From Amycolatopsis granulosa (lineage in GTDB: Bacteria > Actinomycetota > Actinomycetes > Mycobacteriales > Pseudonocardiaceae): a stretch of DNA of 64,000 nt. Both the position numbers and the translations under genes were made by a program. The stretch lies in assembly GCF_011758745.1 (NCBI RefSeq), contig NZ_JAANOV010000001.1, positions 62,001 through 126,000 of the forward strand, read 5' to 3'. Under the pieces are notes generated by a model. The model worked only from the letters and a program-made list of their open reading frames with translations, did not search any database and was not told where the DNA came from. Shown piece after piece: positions 63,321-64,000 of this stretch (positions within the stretch are counted from its first letter, which is position 1; every line of letters starts with the position of its first letter).

Positions 63321-63869
63321 TCAGCTCTGCAGGAGGGCCTCGATGTTCAGCTCGATCCGGACCTTGTCGCTCACCACGGCACTCGGCACGTTCGCGCCGA
63401 CGCCGAAGTCGGTGCGCTTGATCTCGGTGGCGGCGGAGATGCCGAACACCTTGCTGCCCTCGGCCAGGCCGTCGGCGAAGCCGCCGACCTCGGCGCTCAG
63501 CGTCACCGGCTTGGTGACGCCGTGCAGGGTCAGCTCGCCGTCGATGAAGTACTCGCCGTCCTCGGCCCGGACCCCGGTGGAGACGAAGGTCAGCGTGGGG
63601 AACTGCTCGACATCGAGGAACTCGGCGTTCTTGACGTGCGCGTCGCGGTCGGCGTTGTTGGTGTCGATGCTGTCGGCCTTGATGGTGGCGGTCACCTTCG
63701 ATCCGGCCAGGTCGGCTCCGGTCACGATCTCGCCCTCGACGTTGTCGAACCGGCCGCGGACCTTGGACACGCCCAGGTGGCGCACGATGAAGTCGACGTC
63801 GGAGTGCACCGAGTCGATGGTCCAGGTGCCGGCGATGTAGCCGGGGATCTCGATGGTCGAAGCGGTCAT
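63321..63869 (-). CDS. YceI family protein
   Basis: 182-aa lipocalin-like protein that may bind an isoprenoid or amphiphile. TWTIDSVHSDVDFIVRHLGVSKVRGRF at the start, FLDVEQFPTLTFVST and GELTLHGVTKPVTL are family signatures. It has no signal peptide, unlike E. coli YceI, so it should be cytoplasmic. GAGGAGAG lies 9 nt before ATG 63869. Two MarR-type palindromes lie upstream, shared with the divergent MarR gene. Confidence 0.9.
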   Translation of the reverse strand: MTASTIEIPGYIAGTWTIDSVHSDVDFIVRHLGVSKVRGRFDNVEGEIVTGADLAGSKVTATIKADSIDTNNADRDAHVKNAEFLDVEQFPTLTFVSTGVRAEDGEYFIDGELTLHGVTKPVTLSAEVGGFADGLAEGSKVFGISAATEIKRTDFGVGANVPSAVVSDKVRIELNIEALLQS

Positions 63870-63900
63870 GGTTGTCTCTCCTCGGGGAAGCGGGGATCTG

Positions 63901-63948
63901 TGGTTGAGCCCTCAACCAGACCGTAGCGGAAAATGATTGAGCGCTCAA
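63901..63948. promoter_or_regulatory. Two MarR-type operators between yceI and the MarR gene
   Basis: TGGTTGAG-CC-CTCAACCA (63901-63918) and the perfect palindrome TTGAGCGCTCAA (63937-63948). Both share the TTGAG/CTCAA arms with the site at 59927-59946. The second lies just upstream of the MarR -10 box (TAGGAT, 63956-63961). Confidence 0.7.
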
Positions 63949-63968
63949 CTAGGGGTAGGATGTGTGAC

Positions 63969-64000
63969 ATGTCCGAACCGCGATGGCTCAGCGCGGAGGA
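63969..64000 (+). CDS. MarR-family regulator, first 10 codons (runs off the window)
   Basis: Starts ATG 63969, 7 nt after TAGGAT, so leaderless. The visible residues MSEPRWLSAE resemble the first residues of MarR proteins, where a WL motif often precedes the first helix. Only context (palindromes, divergent yceI) supports the family, because the DNA-binding domain is outside the window. Confidence 0.45.
   Translation, partial: MSEPRWLSAE

Overview
The window is high-GC (low to mid 70s %) actinobacterial DNA with tightly packed genes, ATGA/GTGA/TTGA start-stop overlaps, many GTG starts and many leaderless promoters (a TAnnnT box 6-7 nt before the start codon). An SsgA-like protein, a DUF6292-type protein, a BioQ-like regulator and a mycolate-free polysaccharide locus point to Pseudonocardiales, most like Amycolatopsis. 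This assignment is inferred from gene content and style, not from a search. No rRNA, CRISPR array, complete insertion sequence or prophage was seen.

Layout. 1-1.1 kb: end-truncated ACC deaminase gene behind a GntR/FCD regulator. 1.2-2.4 kb: AI-2E-family membrane protein. 2.4-6.6 kb: five-gene overlapping operon joining the biotin ECF transporter (bioY, bioM, bioN) to a short acyl-CoA synthetase and a thiolase that lacks its second catalytic cysteine. 6.7-7.5 kb: class III nucleotide cyclase. 7.5-9.3 kb: an unusual stretch with three tiny overlapping ORFs, about 0.8 kb without a convincing gene, and a possible structured small RNA. 9.3-13 kb: cobalamin-dependent methionine synthase behind a clear S-adenosylhomocysteine riboswitch whose 3' strand can also mask the ribosome binding site. 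13-18.7 kb: DUF6292 protein, ECF sigma factor with a long low-complexity tail, small membrane protein, and an overlapping B12-binding sensor/SpoIIE phosphatase pair. 18.9-23.8 kb: xylose isomerase, MsiK-like sugar ABC ATPase and two ROK regulators with recognisable operators. 23.8-30.1 kb: OsmC protein, methyltransferase, cytochrome P450/TetR pair with operator, GABA aminotransferase/LysR pair, and one unknown.

30.2-32.7 kb: four tRNAs (Val-GAC, Cys-GCA, Gly-GCC, Val-CAC) around an SsgA-like gene, followed by a lower-GC, apparently decayed islet. 32.7-37 kb: methyltransferase, LysR/MFS divergent pair, GtrA. 37-40.6 kb: bioB-bioA-bioF with a divergent BioQ-like TetR and GAAC/GTTC half sites between them. 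bioD is not in the window. 40.6-42.3 kb: ribbon-helix-helix regulator, DUF4097 protein, and what looks like the scar of a deleted drug-type ABC ATPase. The regulator has a helically phased array of half sites at its promoter.

42.5-59.9 kb is an extracellular polysaccharide locus. It holds an initiating polyprenyl-phosphate sugar transferase, a PIG-L deacetylase, sugar-nucleotide enzymes (nucleotidyltransferase, epimerase, C-methyltransferase and a degenerate copy), three GT2 proteins, a flippase, a polytopic membrane protein (polymerase or GT-C candidate), an acyltransferase, and two membrane-anchored or secreted glycoside hydrolases (GH39-like and GH16). The set implies a lipid-linked repeat unit carrying a C-methylated sugar, flipped and probably polymerised outside the cell. 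60-64 kb: nitroreductase, thrS, HIT protein, YceI protein and the start of a MarR gene. Matching TTGAGCGCTCAA-type palindromes lie before the nitroreductase, YceI and MarR genes and suggest one small regulon.
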